Source: Rhizobium sp. WYJ-E13
Lineage (GTDB): Bacteria > Pseudomonadota > Alphaproteobacteria > Rhizobiales > Rhizobiaceae
Length of the DNA: 64,000 bases
NCBI RefSeq assembly: GCF_018987265.1
Contig: NZ_CP076853.1
Coordinates: 4,022,501-4,086,500 of the forward strand
Reading direction: 5' to 3'
Part shown: positions 18,192 to 27,043 of the stretch, piece by piece
Numbering within the stretch: position 1 is the first letter of the stretch
How the letters are laid out: each line of letters begins with the position of its first letter
Made by a program: the position numbers and the translations under genes
Notes under the pieces: generated by a model
Told to the model about the DNA's origin: nothing
The model's database searches: none
The model's input: the letters and a program-made list of their open reading frames with translations, nothing else

Positions 18192-19175
18192 ATGCCCGGC
18201 TACATCCTGGTTACGGGTGGCGCCGGCTTCATCGGCAGCCACATCTGCAAGGCACTTGCGCGCGCCGGTATGGTTCCGGTCACCTATGATAATCTCTCGA
18301 CCGGACACATTGATAGTGTCCGGTGGGGGCCGCTGATCCAGGCGGACATCGCCGATGGTGCAAGGCTGCGACAGGTCATGGCGGAGTACGCGCCGGATTG
18401 TGTCATCCATTGCGGTGCCAACGCCTATGTCGGTGAATCCGTCGAAAAGCCGAGCATCTATTTTCGCAACAACGTCATCGGCAGCCTGACGCTGCTGGAC
18501 GCCTGCCTCGATCGCAATATCGACAGGATTGTTTTTTCCAGCAGTTGCGCGACCTACGGCATACCGGAGCTGCTGCCAATCAGCGAGAAAACGCCGCAAC
18601 ATCCGGTCAATCCCTATGGCAGAACCAAGCTGATCTTCGAAATGGCGCTGGAGGATTATGCCGCAGCCTACGGCATCCGCTTTGTCGCCCTTCGTTACTT
18701 CAATGCCGCCGGCGCCGATCCGGAGGGCCAGCTTGCTGAACAGCACTATCCCGAAACTCATCTGATCCCGCGTGCTCTTCTCGCTGCCAGCGGCCGGATC
18801 GGCAACCTCGACATTTTCGGCACGGATTATGAGACCGAAGACGGCACCTGCGTCAGGGATTACATCCATGTCAGCGATCTCTCAGAGGCGCATCTCGCCG
18901 CCGTTCGCCATCTCCTGGCCGGCGGCAACTCGCTGAGCGTCAATCTGGGCTCCGGCCGCGGCACGTCGATCGGCGAGATCCTCGATGCCGTCAAACGAAA
19001 GACCGGCCACAAGGTGCCGGTGCGCTATCAGCCGCGCCGTGCAGGCGATCCGCCGGCTCTTTTTGCTGATACGAAAAAGGCCCGCTTGGCGCTGGATTTC
19101 ACACCGGCGCCTTCGGATATCGATACGATCATCCGCACGGCCGGCCCGACTTTCGGACTGGAGGTGATTGCGTGA
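18192..19175 (+). CDS. galE: UDP-glucose 4-epimerase-like enzyme
   Basis: 327 residues, one base after the previous stop, with ggtggagg as ribosome-binding site. Motifs: VTGGAGFIGSH (NAD binding), FSSSCATYG, NPYGRTKLIFE (YxxxK), RYFNAAGADPEG, and RDYIHVSDLSEAHLAA near 230. This fits interconversion of UDP-glucose and UDP-galactose (or the xylose/arabinose pair, given the upstream decarboxylase). Its last bases overlap the GTG start of the glycosyltransferase gene. Confidence 0.9.
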   Translation: MPGYILVTGGAGFIGSHICKALARAGMVPVTYDNLSTGHIDSVRWGPLIQADIADGARLRQVMAEYAPDCVIHCGANAYVGESVEKPSIYFRNNVIGSLTLLDACLDRNIDRIVFSSSCATYGIPELLPISEKTPQHPVNPYGRTKLIFEMALEDYAAAYGIRFVALRYFNAAGADPEGQLAEQHYPETHLIPRALLAASGRIGNLDIFGTDYETEDGTCVRDYIHVSDLSEAHLAAVRHLLAGGNSLSVNLGSGRGTSIGEILDAVKRKTGHKVPVRYQPRRAGDPPALFADTKKARLALDFTPAPSDIDTIIRTAGPTFGLEVIA

Positions 19176-20010
19176 GCATCAGAGCCGAAACAGACCGCGT
19201 ATATAGGTCTTCTGCCGCCAAGGCCGAGATGTTCGAGCCTGTCCTTTCCGGCTGGAATCGTGCTGCTTATGGGCTTGGCATCCTCTGCTGGCTGGCGGCG
19301 CTCGGCTATTTCTGGCTTTGGTGGGCTCAGCCCATCCACATCGTATCGTGGCCTACATTCCTCCTCGTCACTCTCATTCTTGCATGGGTCACGCTGCTGT
19401 CGGCCTACTTCATCCTGATCTTCCTGGATGCAAGACAGGTCAGATCATCTGCAGGCCTGCCGAAGGGCCGCGTCGCGATGGTCGTCACCAAAGCGCCATC
19501 GGAACCTTTCACCGTCGTGCGCAAGTCGCTCCTTGCCATGCTCGATCAGAAAGACGTCGAGTTCGATGTCTGGCTCGCCGATGAAGATCCATCCGAAGAG
19601 ACGAAGAGGTGGTGCGGGCAGCATGGCGTCATGATCTCCACACGCAAGAGCGTGAGCGAGTATCACCGCCCCGTCTGGCCGCGCCGCACGCGCTGCAAGG
19701 AAGGCAATCTCGCCTATTTCTATGATCACTTCGGCTATGAGCGCTATGACTTCGTCGCTCAGTTCGATGCCGATCATGTGCCTACGCCGACCTATCTTCG
19801 TGAAGTTTTGCGGTCTTTCCGCGATCCCGAAGTCGCTATGTCTCGGCACCCAGCATCTGCGATGCCAATGCGTCCGAGAGCTGGGCTGCCCGCGGCGGAC
19901 TTTATGCGGAAGCGAGCCTGCATGGCTCGTTGCAGATAGGATATAACAATGGCTGGGCGCCGCTCTGCATCGGCTCCCATTATGCCGTGCGCACGGCCGC
20001 ACTGCGGGAG
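19172..20010 (+). pseudogene. Cellulose-synthase-like glycosyltransferase, frameshifted and truncated
   Basis: A GTG start overlaps the galE-like stop (gtga). Two membrane helices lie near residues 32-50 and 58-84, followed by a family 2 glycosyltransferase domain (VWLADEDPSEETKRWC, then FVAQFDADHVPTPTYL). At about 19834 the frame is lost: gtcgctatg where gtcggctatg would continue. The -1 frame then reads YVSAPSICDANASESWAARG, then GWAPLCIGSHYAVRTAALRE, clearly the same protein. Homology stops near 20010, before the expected QxxRW region and remaining membrane helices. The gene is therefore broken by one lost base and by a deletion of its 3' part. Confidence 0.85.
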
Positions 20011-20020
20011 CAAGCCGTGG

Positions 20021-20158
20021 ATGGATACGGCTACGATGAAACAGAGCGATTTTCCGGAGTTTCAGGACGTCGTCTATTTCAATGACCGTGATGTACATGC
20101 CTGGCCGTTCGAGCTCGGGCGGCCCGATTGGAGGGTTATCGACGACGCAAGCAACTAG
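20021..20158 (+). pseudogene. Orphan C-terminal tail of a deleted gene
   Basis: A short frame reads QSDFPEFQDVVYFNDRDV, then HAWPFELGRPDWRV, and stops at 20158. It looks like the conserved end of a larger carbohydrate-active enzyme, possibly a glycoside hydrolase that once followed the glycosyltransferase; that family call is uncertain. It is joined directly to the truncated transferase, so a deletion probably removed everything between. The IS630-family element is inserted in its stop codon region. Confidence 0.5.
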
Positions 20159-20239
20159 AGCAGATCCTGCGATCGATGAATCGATTGTGAGGTGACGCGG
20201 CGCAGCGAAGCTGATTCAACATCCACAACGAAGAGGTGG

Positions 20240-20626
20240 ATGATGGCACGAGCACTGAGCGACGATCTTCGATTACGCGTATTGAAAGCGTCTGCGGCTG
20301 GCATGTCAGCGCGGCAGGCGGCTGTCCGGTTCGGGGTTGGGATTTCGACGGCAATCCGGTGGATCGCGAGAGCGAAAGACGGCGAGCCGACCCCCCGGCC
20401 GCAAGGTTGGAGACGACCGTCGGCTCTCGACGCACACGCGGCTTTCGTTGTCGAGATGATCGACGATCGCAAGGACGTGACGCTGGATGAAATGGTCGAG
20501 CGTCTGTGCGTTGAGCGGCAGGTCGGCATCAGCCGGAGTGCGCTCGGTGCTTGGCTGCGAAGCCGCGGGTGGACGTTTAAAAAAAGTCCGCACATGCATT
20601 GGAGCAGGATCGACCAGATGTCTTGA
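20240..20626 (+). CDS. IS630 transposase, first frame (DNA-binding part)
   Basis: 128 residues with an N-terminal helix-turn-helix ([33 protein letters not shown]). gaagaggtgg precedes tandem ATGs at 20240 and 20243. Near its end, seven A residues follow ttt (about 20576-20585). A -1 slip there joins the frame to the catalytic second frame; without it, the product ends at 20626. Confidence 0.85.
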   Translation: MMARALSDDLRLRVLKASAAGMSARQAAVRFGVGISTAIRWIARAKDGEPTPRPQGWRRPSALDAHAAFVVEMIDDRKDVTLDEMVERLCVERQVGISRSALGAWLRSRGWTFKKSPHMHWSRIDQMS

Positions 20627-21186
20627 AGCGGCGGCGAGCCTGGTTTGATGGCCAGCTCGATCTCGATCCAGAAAAGCTGATCTTTATAGACGAGACCGGT
20701 CTGTCGACCAAAATGGCGCGCCTGCGCGGACGCGCAATGCGAGGCGAGCGTTGTCGAGCAGGTGTGCCGCATGGCCATTGGAAGACTATGACTTTCACTG
20801 GAGCGTTGCGCCTCAGCGGAATGACCGCCCCCTTCGTCTACGATGGCGCGATGAACGGCAACGTCTTCCTTGCTTATGTCGAACAGGTGCTGCTGCCCAC
20901 CCTGAAAATCGGCGACGTGGTTATTATGGATAACCTGCCTGCGCACAAAACAGCCGGTGTCCGCGATGCCATCGAGCGCGCCGGCGCCAAACTCATGTTC
21001 CTGCCGCCCTACAGTCCTGACTTCAATCCCATTGAGAACGCATTCTCCAAATTGAAAGCCATGTTGCGGGCTCGGGCGGAGCGAAAGATCGACGCTTTGT
21101 GGGATGCGGTGGGCGCCTTGATGCCTCGCTTCACGACGGCAGAATGCGCCAACTACTTCAAGGCCGCGGGATATGACCCAGATTAA
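20580..21186 (+). CDS. IS630 transposase, second frame (DDE catalytic part)
   Basis: Entered by -1 frameshifting, it reads [20 protein letters not shown], then the catalytic blocks: [13 protein letters not shown] (first Asp), [20 protein letters not shown] (second Asp) and [20 protein letters not shown] (Glu). All three acidic residues are present. An ATG-less start within the overlap supports production only as a fusion with the first frame. Confidence 0.88.
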
Positions 21187-21202
21187 ACAGGATCTGCTCT
21201 AG

Positions 21203-22632
21203 TACTACAGTTGCGGTTTACCGGAAGTCATGATTCACTTCCCGCATTTGGCGGGAGGGAAGTTCAATGTCGGTTGCGGGTTGGTCCGGGTCGGTTCTGG
21301 CGTGGCATCGTGAGCTCGATGCCTTGAAGGTGCGGTTGGGCTCGGTCTTTGGTCGCCGAGAATTGCGCGCATCGTGCGGTGCCTTTCTGGATGGGTTGTT
21401 GTCGGGAGTAGAGCGCAAGACTGGCTGGCTGATGGCGGAACAGGCAGGACTGGAGCGCCCTTATCGGATGCAATCGCTGCTGGGGCGCAGCCATTGGGAT
21501 GCTGACGCATTGCGCGATACGGTTCGCGCTTATGCAATAGAGTCTCTCGGTGACGCGGACGGCGTTCTTGTGGTCGATGAGACCGGCTTCCTGAAGAAAG
21601 GCGCCCATTCAGTCGGTGTCGCACGACAATATTCCGGCACGGCCGGCCGGATCGAGAACTGTCAGATCGGTGTTTTCCTTGCCTATGCAAGCCGCTACGG
21701 TCAGACCCTGATCGATCGGCAACTTTATCTACCGAAGGAGTGGGCCGAGGATGAAGCCCGCCGTGCTTCGGCTCACGTCCCCCAGTCCCAAGCCTTCGCG
21801 ACCAAACCGGCCATTGCAGCCAAGCTCATTGCCGATGCGCTGGATGCCGGCGTGCCTTGTGCCTGGGTATTGGCGGATGCGCTTTATGGTTCGGATTCCA
21901 AGCTGCGCCGGATGCTGGAAAGCCGTGGCCAGCCTTATGTTCTGGCAGTGCGCTCCAATCAATGCCTGCGCTTTGTGCGTGAGCAAGGGATCGAGCAGAC
22001 CGATCCCGAAACGATGGCTGATGAGTTGAAACCGGAGGTTTGGCAGAGCCATGCAGCAGGCGAAGGTGCCAAGGGTCTTCGGCTTTATGATTGGGCCCGT
22101 ATTCCTCTCAGCTCTCGCCCGGATCCACAATGGGAGCGCTGGCTTCTGATCCGGCGCAGCCGACGCGAACCCGATGCGCGCGCCTATTACTTTGTCTTTG
22201 CGCCCGCCGGTACCGAATTGAGCGAATTGGCGGGCGCTGCCGGGCTGCGTTGGACCGTGGAAGAATGCTTCCAGCGTGCGAAGGACGATCTCGGCCTGGA
22301 TCATTGCGAAGCGCGATCCTGGCATGCTTGGAAGCGGCACATGACGCTCGTCATGGCAGCCGCTGCATTCCTCGCCAAACTCGGCGCCGATCTACGCCGC
22401 ACCGCTGCTGGCAAACCGAACGAAACGAGTCCAAACCCGCCAATCGCCGCCTGACCAACACCATGGCCTTCGTGCCCAGCGTCGCAGAGATCCGCTATCT
22501 GATCAAACGCCTCCTGCTACAGCCCCCGATTAGAGTTCGCCTCATCTTGGCATGGTCACTCTGGCGACGCAGGCATCAAGCATCCGCAATGCTTTCTCAC
22601 TACAAAGCAAGGCATCAAACGCAACTGTAGTA
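21203..22632 (+). mobile_element. IS701-family insertion sequence
   Basis: 1430 bp with 13-bp perfect inverted ends (tactacagttgcg / cgcaactgtagta) and a 4-bp target duplication CTAG at 21199-21202 and 22633-22636. CTAG fits the YTAR target of the IS701 group. The left CTAG is made from the last base of the IS630-family element, its TA duplication and the next G, so this element arrived second. Confidence 0.92.
21267..22454 (+). CDS. IS701-family transposase, C-terminus in another frame
   Basis: 395 residues. DDE-type features: VLVVDETGFLKKG (Asp), CAWVLADALYGSDSKLRRML (Asp) and LRWTVEECFQRAKDDLGLDHCE (Glu). The usual IS701 C-terminus is not in this frame but in the -1 frame, where MAFVPSVAEIRYLIKRLLLQ, VRLILAWSLWRRRHQA and SAMLSHYKARH run to 22630. 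The switch falls near 22410-22440. This is either a mutation that shortens the protein or a site of frameshifting. The catalytic residues lie upstream of it. Confidence 0.85.
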   Translation: MSVAGWSGSVLAWHRELDALKVRLGSVFGRRELRASCGAFLDGLLSGVERKTGWLMAEQAGLERPYRMQSLLGRSHWDADALRDTVRAYAIESLGDADGVLVVDETGFLKKGAHSVGVARQYSGTAGRIENCQIGVFLAYASRYGQTLIDRQLYLPKEWAEDEARRASAHVPQSQAFATKPAIAAKLIADALDAGVPCAWVLADALYGSDSKLRRMLESRGQPYVLAVRSNQCLRFVREQGIEQTDPETMADELKPEVWQSHAAGEGAKGLRLYDWARIPLSSRPDPQWERWLLIRRSRREPDARAYYFVFAPAGTELSELAGAAGLRWTVEECFQRAKDDLGLDHCEARSWHAWKRHMTLVMAAAAFLAKLGADLRRTAAGKPNETSPNPPIAA

Positions 22633-22659
22633 CTAGGCTTGGGTTACCGAAAAAGACAA

Positions 22660-22676
22660 GCCCGCCGATGGCGGGC
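22660..22676. terminator. Hairpin terminator between convergent genes
   Basis: gcccgcc-gat-ggcgggc. On the minus strand it is followed by ttgtctttttc, so it ends the leftward binding-protein gene. Before the insertion sequences arrived it also lay just after the rightward polysaccharide operon. Confidence 0.8.
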
Positions 22677-22701
22677 CTCTGCTCCTTCATATGGGTTAGG
22701 G

Positions 22702-23988
22702 TTAACCCTTGATCGTTGCCTTACCCTCTTCGACGAGCTTGGCCGCGGCGTCGGCTACCGAAATGCGCTCGAAGGCGAGCTCGTCGCAAGTTGGACGAAG
22801 GACACGCTGGTCGAATTGGGTTGCGCCCATCGGCACCGGCGGCGGATATTCACCGACCTGATCCTTGAGCAGATTCACGTACTTGACCGTTTCCTGCTCG
22901 GTCGGATTGAGTTGTGGCAGGATGGCTTCGCGAACCGCCGGCGACATCGGCACCCCGCGTTCCACGCCGAGGATCTTGCCGGCTTCGAGATCGTTGACGA
23001 AGAAGCTGATGAACTTCGCGGCAGCTTCGCCCTGCTTGGTCGTGGCGCCCACGCTCCAGATCAGAGCCGGACGGTAGTAATGGCCTGATGGACCGCCCTT
23101 CTTCTCGCGCGGCAGCATGGTGATGCCGAGCTTGTTCTTGATGATCAGCTGGTAGCCGATCATCTGGTTGGAATAAGCCATGCCGATGACCGATTTGCCG
23201 AGGCCGAGGCAGTTGGTGTCGATGGTGTTCTGGTCGAGCGTCTGCACATCGGCGGCGACGGTACCGCCAGCCTTGCGCAGCTTTTCCCAATAATCGAACC
23301 ATTCCTTGGCATCGTCGACCGTGAAGCCGAGGCCGACACCTTCCTTGGCGAAAACGCTCTTGCCGCGCTGGCGCAGCCAGGCATCGAACACGTAGTTGTA
23401 GCGTGCCGCATAGGGGCCGCCGCCCTTGCCCGAGGACTTGGCGAGTTCAACGGCGAGCTTGGCATACTCATCCCAGGTAAGATCGGGAGTCGGCAGAGGA
23501 ATGCCTGCCTTTTCGAATTCGACAGTGTCGAAGAACATCGAGAAGGAGTTCAGGCCAAGGCCGACGCCATAAAGCTTGCCATCCACGGTGGTCAGTTTCA
23601 GCATGTCGGCGCCGAAGCTGTCGACCTTCAGTGCCGAGGGAACGAATTCATCGAGCGGCAGGCAGGCGCCGCGCTTGGAATAGTCGGAGATCGTACCCGG
23701 CTCGAGCTGGAAAACGTCGGCAATCGCGCGGCCGGCCATCTGCGTTGCAAGCTTCGTCCAGTAACCGTCGCCCGAAAGCGATTCACCGACGATGGTGACG
23801 CCAGGCGTCTTCGACTGATAGAGCTTGGCGACGTCGAGCGTGCGCTTGGCACGGTCGTTGGAGCCCCACCACATTGCGCGCAGCGAAGCGTCCTCGGCGA
23901 ATGCGGGGATCGAGCTGCCGGCGCCGAAGGCGAGGCCGGCCGCGGCACCTGCGGTTCCCATCAAGAATGAACGGCGATTGACCTGCAT
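22702..23988 (-). CDS. Sugar ABC transporter substrate-binding protein, orphan
   Basis: 428 residues with a Tat-type signal (NRRSFLMGTAGAAAGLAFGAG, cleavage near AFA-ED), so it is exported folded to the periplasm. The body is an extracellular-solute-binding protein of the family 1 type (WWGSNDRAKRTLDVAKLYQ, AWLRQRGKSVF). It is a paralogue, of identical length, of the binding protein at 33568. No permease or ATPase adjoins it, so it may share the transporter at 34861-38903. It is divergent from a LacI regulator, which probably represses it. Confidence 0.9.
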   Translation of the reverse strand: MQVNRRSFLMGTAGAAAGLAFGAGSSIPAFAEDASLRAMWWGSNDRAKRTLDVAKLYQSKTPGVTIVGESLSGDGYWTKLATQMAGRAIADVFQLEPGTISDYSKRGACLPLDEFVPSALKVDSFGADMLKLTTVDGKLYGVGLGLNSFSMFFDTVEFEKAGIPLPTPDLTWDEYAKLAVELAKSSGKGGGPYAARYNYVFDAWLRQRGKSVFAKEGVGLGFTVDDAKEWFDYWEKLRKAGGTVAADVQTLDQNTIDTNCLGLGKSVIGMAYSNQMIGYQLIIKNKLGITMLPREKKGGPSGHYYRPALIWSVGATTKQGEAAAKFISFFVNDLEAGKILGVERGVPMSPAVREAILPQLNPTEQETVKYVNLLKDQVGEYPPPVPMGATQFDQRVLRPTCDELAFERISVADAAAKLVEEGKATIKG

Positions 23989-24075
23989 GATTTCCTCCTA
24001 ATATCCAATGCCCGGTGCCATCCTCCAATGGTCTTTCCGAGCGCTCCGGCCGGTAGAGTACGCAAAAAATTTCTC

Positions 24076-24104
24076 TTTGCAAGAAATTATGATTATCTTG
24101 CAAA
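24076..24104. promoter_or_regulatory. Candidate LacI-family operator
   Basis: An inverted repeat, tttgcaaga / tcttgcaaa, with an 11-base spacer lies in the A+T-rich gap between the divergent binding-protein and LacI genes. A second palindrome, gcaaatttgc, overlaps its right arm at 24100-24109. It is placed to control both directions. Confidence 0.55.
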
Positions 24105-24133
24105 TTTGCGTAATTTGCATAATCTCTGCCGCT

Positions 24134-25177
24134 ATGAATGAGATCAAAATGACCGAGAGCAAAACCAGACGGCCGCGCCAGGCCGATATTGCCAGCCTGG
24201 CCGGGGTTTCCGTTTCCACGGTATCGCGGGTGCTCGCCAATGAGCCCGGTATCAGCGAAAGTGTGCGGCGGCACATATTGAAGGTCGCTGCCGAGCATGG
24301 CTATCCCGTGAAAGCCGCTTCGGAAAGTACTCCCGGCGGACTTACTCTGATTGCAAGCGATGGGGCGACCGGCGGCCTCAGTGTCTTCTACGAGTCGATC
24401 GTCGAGGGCCTTCGTGCGGGTGCTGCCGATGCCGGCATGTCCTTCGAGGTGCGTCTCGTGCGGGAGGACCGCACGACTCCTGACGTGGTCGGCGAATATC
24501 TGCAGACGGCAGAAGCAGAAGGGCTTTTCCTCGTCGGCATCGATCCTAGTGATACGCTGCGGGCTTGGCTCGAAGCGACTGGGGTACCAACTGTTCTCGT
24601 CAACGGCACCGATCCGCGTCTGCGCCTCGATGGCGTGTCGCCCTCCAATTTCTTCGGTGCTTTCGAGGCGACAAGCCGGCTCACGAAAGCCGGCCATCGT
24701 CGCATTCTGCATCTGACCGGCTCGCATCGTCACACGATCCGCGAACGTGTGCGCGGCTTTGAAGCGGCGATTGCTGCGGTTCCTGGTGCCGAAGGCCGGC
24801 TCGTGCCGCTAACCTTCCAGGGTAGCGCCAGCCGCGAGGCGCATGAACGCACGGTCGCGATACTTGCGGAAGATCCAGGTTATACGGCCGCTTTCTGCAT
24901 GAATGATTTCATCGCTGTCGGCGTTCTTGAAGCTGTCACCGAAGCAGGGCTTCGTGTTCCCGAGGATTTCGCGATCGTCGGTTTCGATGATCTTCCCTGC
25001 GCTGTGATGACCAATCCCCGGCTTTCCACCATGCGCGTCGATCGCGCCGCCCTCGGCCGCGAGGCCGTGTCCCTGATGATTTCCCGCTACCGCGACAGGA
25101 CCGCGCCGGCCCGCCATATCTGCCAGGCGGTCGTTCCCGTTGCCGGAGGCACCGTTCCCGATACCGACAAGCTGTGA
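24134..25177 (+). CDS. LacI-family transcriptional regulator
   Basis: 347 residues from the ATG at 24134; the ATG at 24149 is equally possible and the open frame upstream is probably not coding. The helix-turn-helix is ADIASLAGVSVSTVSRVLANEPGISESVRRHI, followed by a periplasmic-binding-like effector domain (GRLVPLTFQGSA, AAFCMNDFIAVGVLEAV, IVGFDDLPCAVMTNPRLSTMRVD). It heads an operon with the DUF2264 gene and a dehydrogenase, and faces the orphan binding protein, so it probably represses these until a sugar ligand is present. Confidence 0.92.
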   Translation: MNEIKMTESKTRRPRQADIASLAGVSVSTVSRVLANEPGISESVRRHILKVAAEHGYPVKAASESTPGGLTLIASDGATGGLSVFYESIVEGLRAGAADAGMSFEVRLVREDRTTPDVVGEYLQTAEAEGLFLVGIDPSDTLRAWLEATGVPTVLVNGTDPRLRLDGVSPSNFFGAFEATSRLTKAGHRRILHLTGSHRHTIRERVRGFEAAIAAVPGAEGRLVPLTFQGSASREAHERTVAILAEDPGYTAAFCMNDFIAVGVLEAVTEAGLRVPEDFAIVGFDDLPCAVMTNPRLSTMRVDRAALGREAVSLMISRYRDRTAPARHICQAVVPVAGGTVPDTDKL

Positions 25178-25180
25178 GTG

Positions 25181-27043
25181 ATGCCGATGACCTATGATCC
25201 CGCCAGCGCCAACCCGCTTGCAGGCAACCCGCTGAAGACACGTACCGACATGATCCGTGCCGTCAACGATCTCTTCGATCCACTGCTGCCCTTCTTCTCC
25301 AATGGCAATGCTCGCGTCCGCCTCGATGGCACTGGCGCTCATTTCGACCGAGCCGCTGCCGACCTCGAAGGGTTCGCCCGTCCGCTCTGGGGGCTTGCTC
25401 CGCTTGGTGCCGGCAAGAATGATTTCGCCCATTGGCAGCGCTTTGCCGAAGGCTTGGCGAATGGCTGCGATCCCGCCCATCCCGAATATTGGGGCACGGT
25501 CAATGCCCGTGACCAGCGCATGGTGGAATTGGCCGCCCTTGGTTTTGCTCTGGCGCTGGTGCCTGAAAAGATCTGGGAACCACTCGACAAGCGCGCCCGC
25601 GACAATATCATCGCCTATTTCAAGCATGTCCGGCAGTTCGACTATGCCGACAATAACTGGAAATTCTTCCGCATCTTCGTCGATATCGCCCTCGATCGCC
25701 TCGGCGCCGATTTCGACCGCAGCCTGACCAAGCAATATCTTGAAGAACTGGAAGGTTTCTATATCGGCGATGGGTGGTATCGCGACGGCAATATCCGCCG
25801 CATCGACCATTACATTCCCTTCGCCATGCATTTCTACGGCCTGATCTATTCCAAACTGGTCGATGACGAATATGCCAAGCGCTACCGCGAGCGCGCCGTA
25901 CTCTTCGCGAAAGATTTCCGCCACTGGTTTGCACCTGACGGTGCGACCATTCCCTTCGGCCGCAGCCTGACCTATCGTTTCGCCTGCGCCGGCTTCTGGT
26001 CGGCGCTCGCCTTTGCCGATCTGGAGGCGCTGCCCTGGGGCGAGGTCAAGCATCTCTGCCTCGCGCATCTGCGCTGGTGGCGGGACAAGCCGATCGCCAG
26101 CCATGATGGCGTGCTGACCATCGGCTTCGGCTATCCGAACTTGTTGATGTCGGAAAGTTACAACTCCGCCGGCTCGCCCTATTGGGCCTTCAAGGCCTTC
26201 TTGCCGCTCGCTATTCCGGAGGATCACCCCTTCTGGACCGCGGAAGAAAAGCTGCCCGATCAGGCGCCGGAAGTGGTTCCGCAGCGTCATCCGGGCATGG
26301 TGATGATGCGTGCCGGCAATGATGTCGTGGCGCTCTCTTCCGGCCAGGAAAACTTGCAGATGCGTTTCGGCACGGAGAAATACGCAAAATTTGCCTATTC
26401 GGCCCGCTACGGCTTCAGCGTCGAGGCCGACGAGCGCGCCTTCGCGCTTTCTGCGTTCGACTCCGCACTCGCTTTCAGCGACGACGGCCTGCACTACCGG
26501 GTCCGCGAAACGAATGAAGAGGCAAGGATCGCCGGCGATGTTCTCTATTCCCGCTGGTCGGCCTTCAAGGACGTTACGGTCGAAACCTGGCTCGTGCCGT
26601 CGGCTCCGTGGCATATCCGCGTTCACCGCATCAGGACGCCGCGCCCGCTGCAGACGGCCGAAGGCGGCTTCGCGATTGCCAGGCGCGATCTCGATGCCGA
26701 TACGCTTTCTGCCGCGCAGGGCTCGGCCTACGCGATCGGCGAGGCGGATTTTTCCGGCATCGTTGACCTTGGTTCATCGATCAAGCGAAGCGGCCTTGCC
26801 CAGAAGGCGCTGCCGAATACCAACATGATCGTTGCCAAGACGCTCGTGCCGCAGCTGCGTGGTGAAATCCCTGCTGGGGAAACAGTCCTGATGACGGCTG
26901 TGGTCGCGCTGAACGATCCGGCGGCTGTTTCCGGCGCATGGACCGCGCCGCCGAAAGCGCCCGATATCGCCGTTCTGGAAAAGCTGGTCAAAGACAAGGG
27001 TGTCACCGTCAGCGCCATCGAAGCGCCGGGACATATGGCATGA
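25181..27043 (+). CDS. DUF2264 family protein
   Basis: 620 residues with no signal peptide. N-terminal stretch NPLKTRTDMIRAVNDLFDPLLPFFSNGNARV, then ARPLWGLAPL and YADNNWKFFRIFVDIALDRLG match the DUF2264 pattern, an alpha/alpha-toroid resembling polysaccharide lyases and unsaturated-glycuronyl hydrolases. A beta-rich C-terminal part follows. The reaction is not established for the family. It begins three bases after the LacI stop and overlaps the next gene (atga), so the three are one operon. A role in breaking down an imported oligosaccharide in the cytoplasm fits. Confidence 0.82.
   Translation: MPMTYDPASANPLAGNPLKTRTDMIRAVNDLFDPLLPFFSNGNARVRLDGTGAHFDRAAADLEGFARPLWGLAPLGAGKNDFAHWQRFAEGLANGCDPAHPEYWGTVNARDQRMVELAALGFALALVPEKIWEPLDKRARDNIIAYFKHVRQFDYADNNWKFFRIFVDIALDRLGADFDRSLTKQYLEELEGFYIGDGWYRDGNIRRIDHYIPFAMHFYGLIYSKLVDDEYAKRYRERAVLFAKDFRHWFAPDGATIPFGRSLTYRFACAGFWSALAFADLEALPWGEVKHLCLAHLRWWRDKPIASHDGVLTIGFGYPNLLMSESYNSAGSPYWAFKAFLPLAIPEDHPFWTAEEKLPDQAPEVVPQRHPGMVMMRAGNDVVALSSGQENLQMRFGTEKYAKFAYSARYGFSVEADERAFALSAFDSALAFSDDGLHYRVRETNEEARIAGDVLYSRWSAFKDVTVETWLVPSAPWHIRVHRIRTPRPLQTAEGGFAIARRDLDADTLSAAQGSAYAIGEADFSGIVDLGSSIKRSGLAQKALPNTNMIVAKTLVPQLRGEIPAGETVLMTAVVALNDPAAVSGAWTAPPKAPDIAVLEKLVKDKGVTVSAIEAPGHMA

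Larger units (their letters stand above)
20158..21199 (+). mobile_element. IS630-family insertion sequence
   Basis: 1042 bp bounded by perfect inverted ends gagcagatcctg / caggatctgctc and flanked by TA on both sides (20156-20157 and 21200-21201). TA duplication is the hallmark of the IS630/Tc1 group. Inside are two overlapping transposase frames with a slippery A run. The copy looks intact. Confidence 0.93.

Noticed and set aside
20156..22636. A composite transposon formed by the two insertion sequences
   Set aside because: They belong to different families, lie end to end and enclose no cargo.
24809..26626. A 605-codon minus-strand frame opposite LacI and DUF2264
   Set aside because: It overlaps two well-supported genes and reads as low-complexity shadow sequence.
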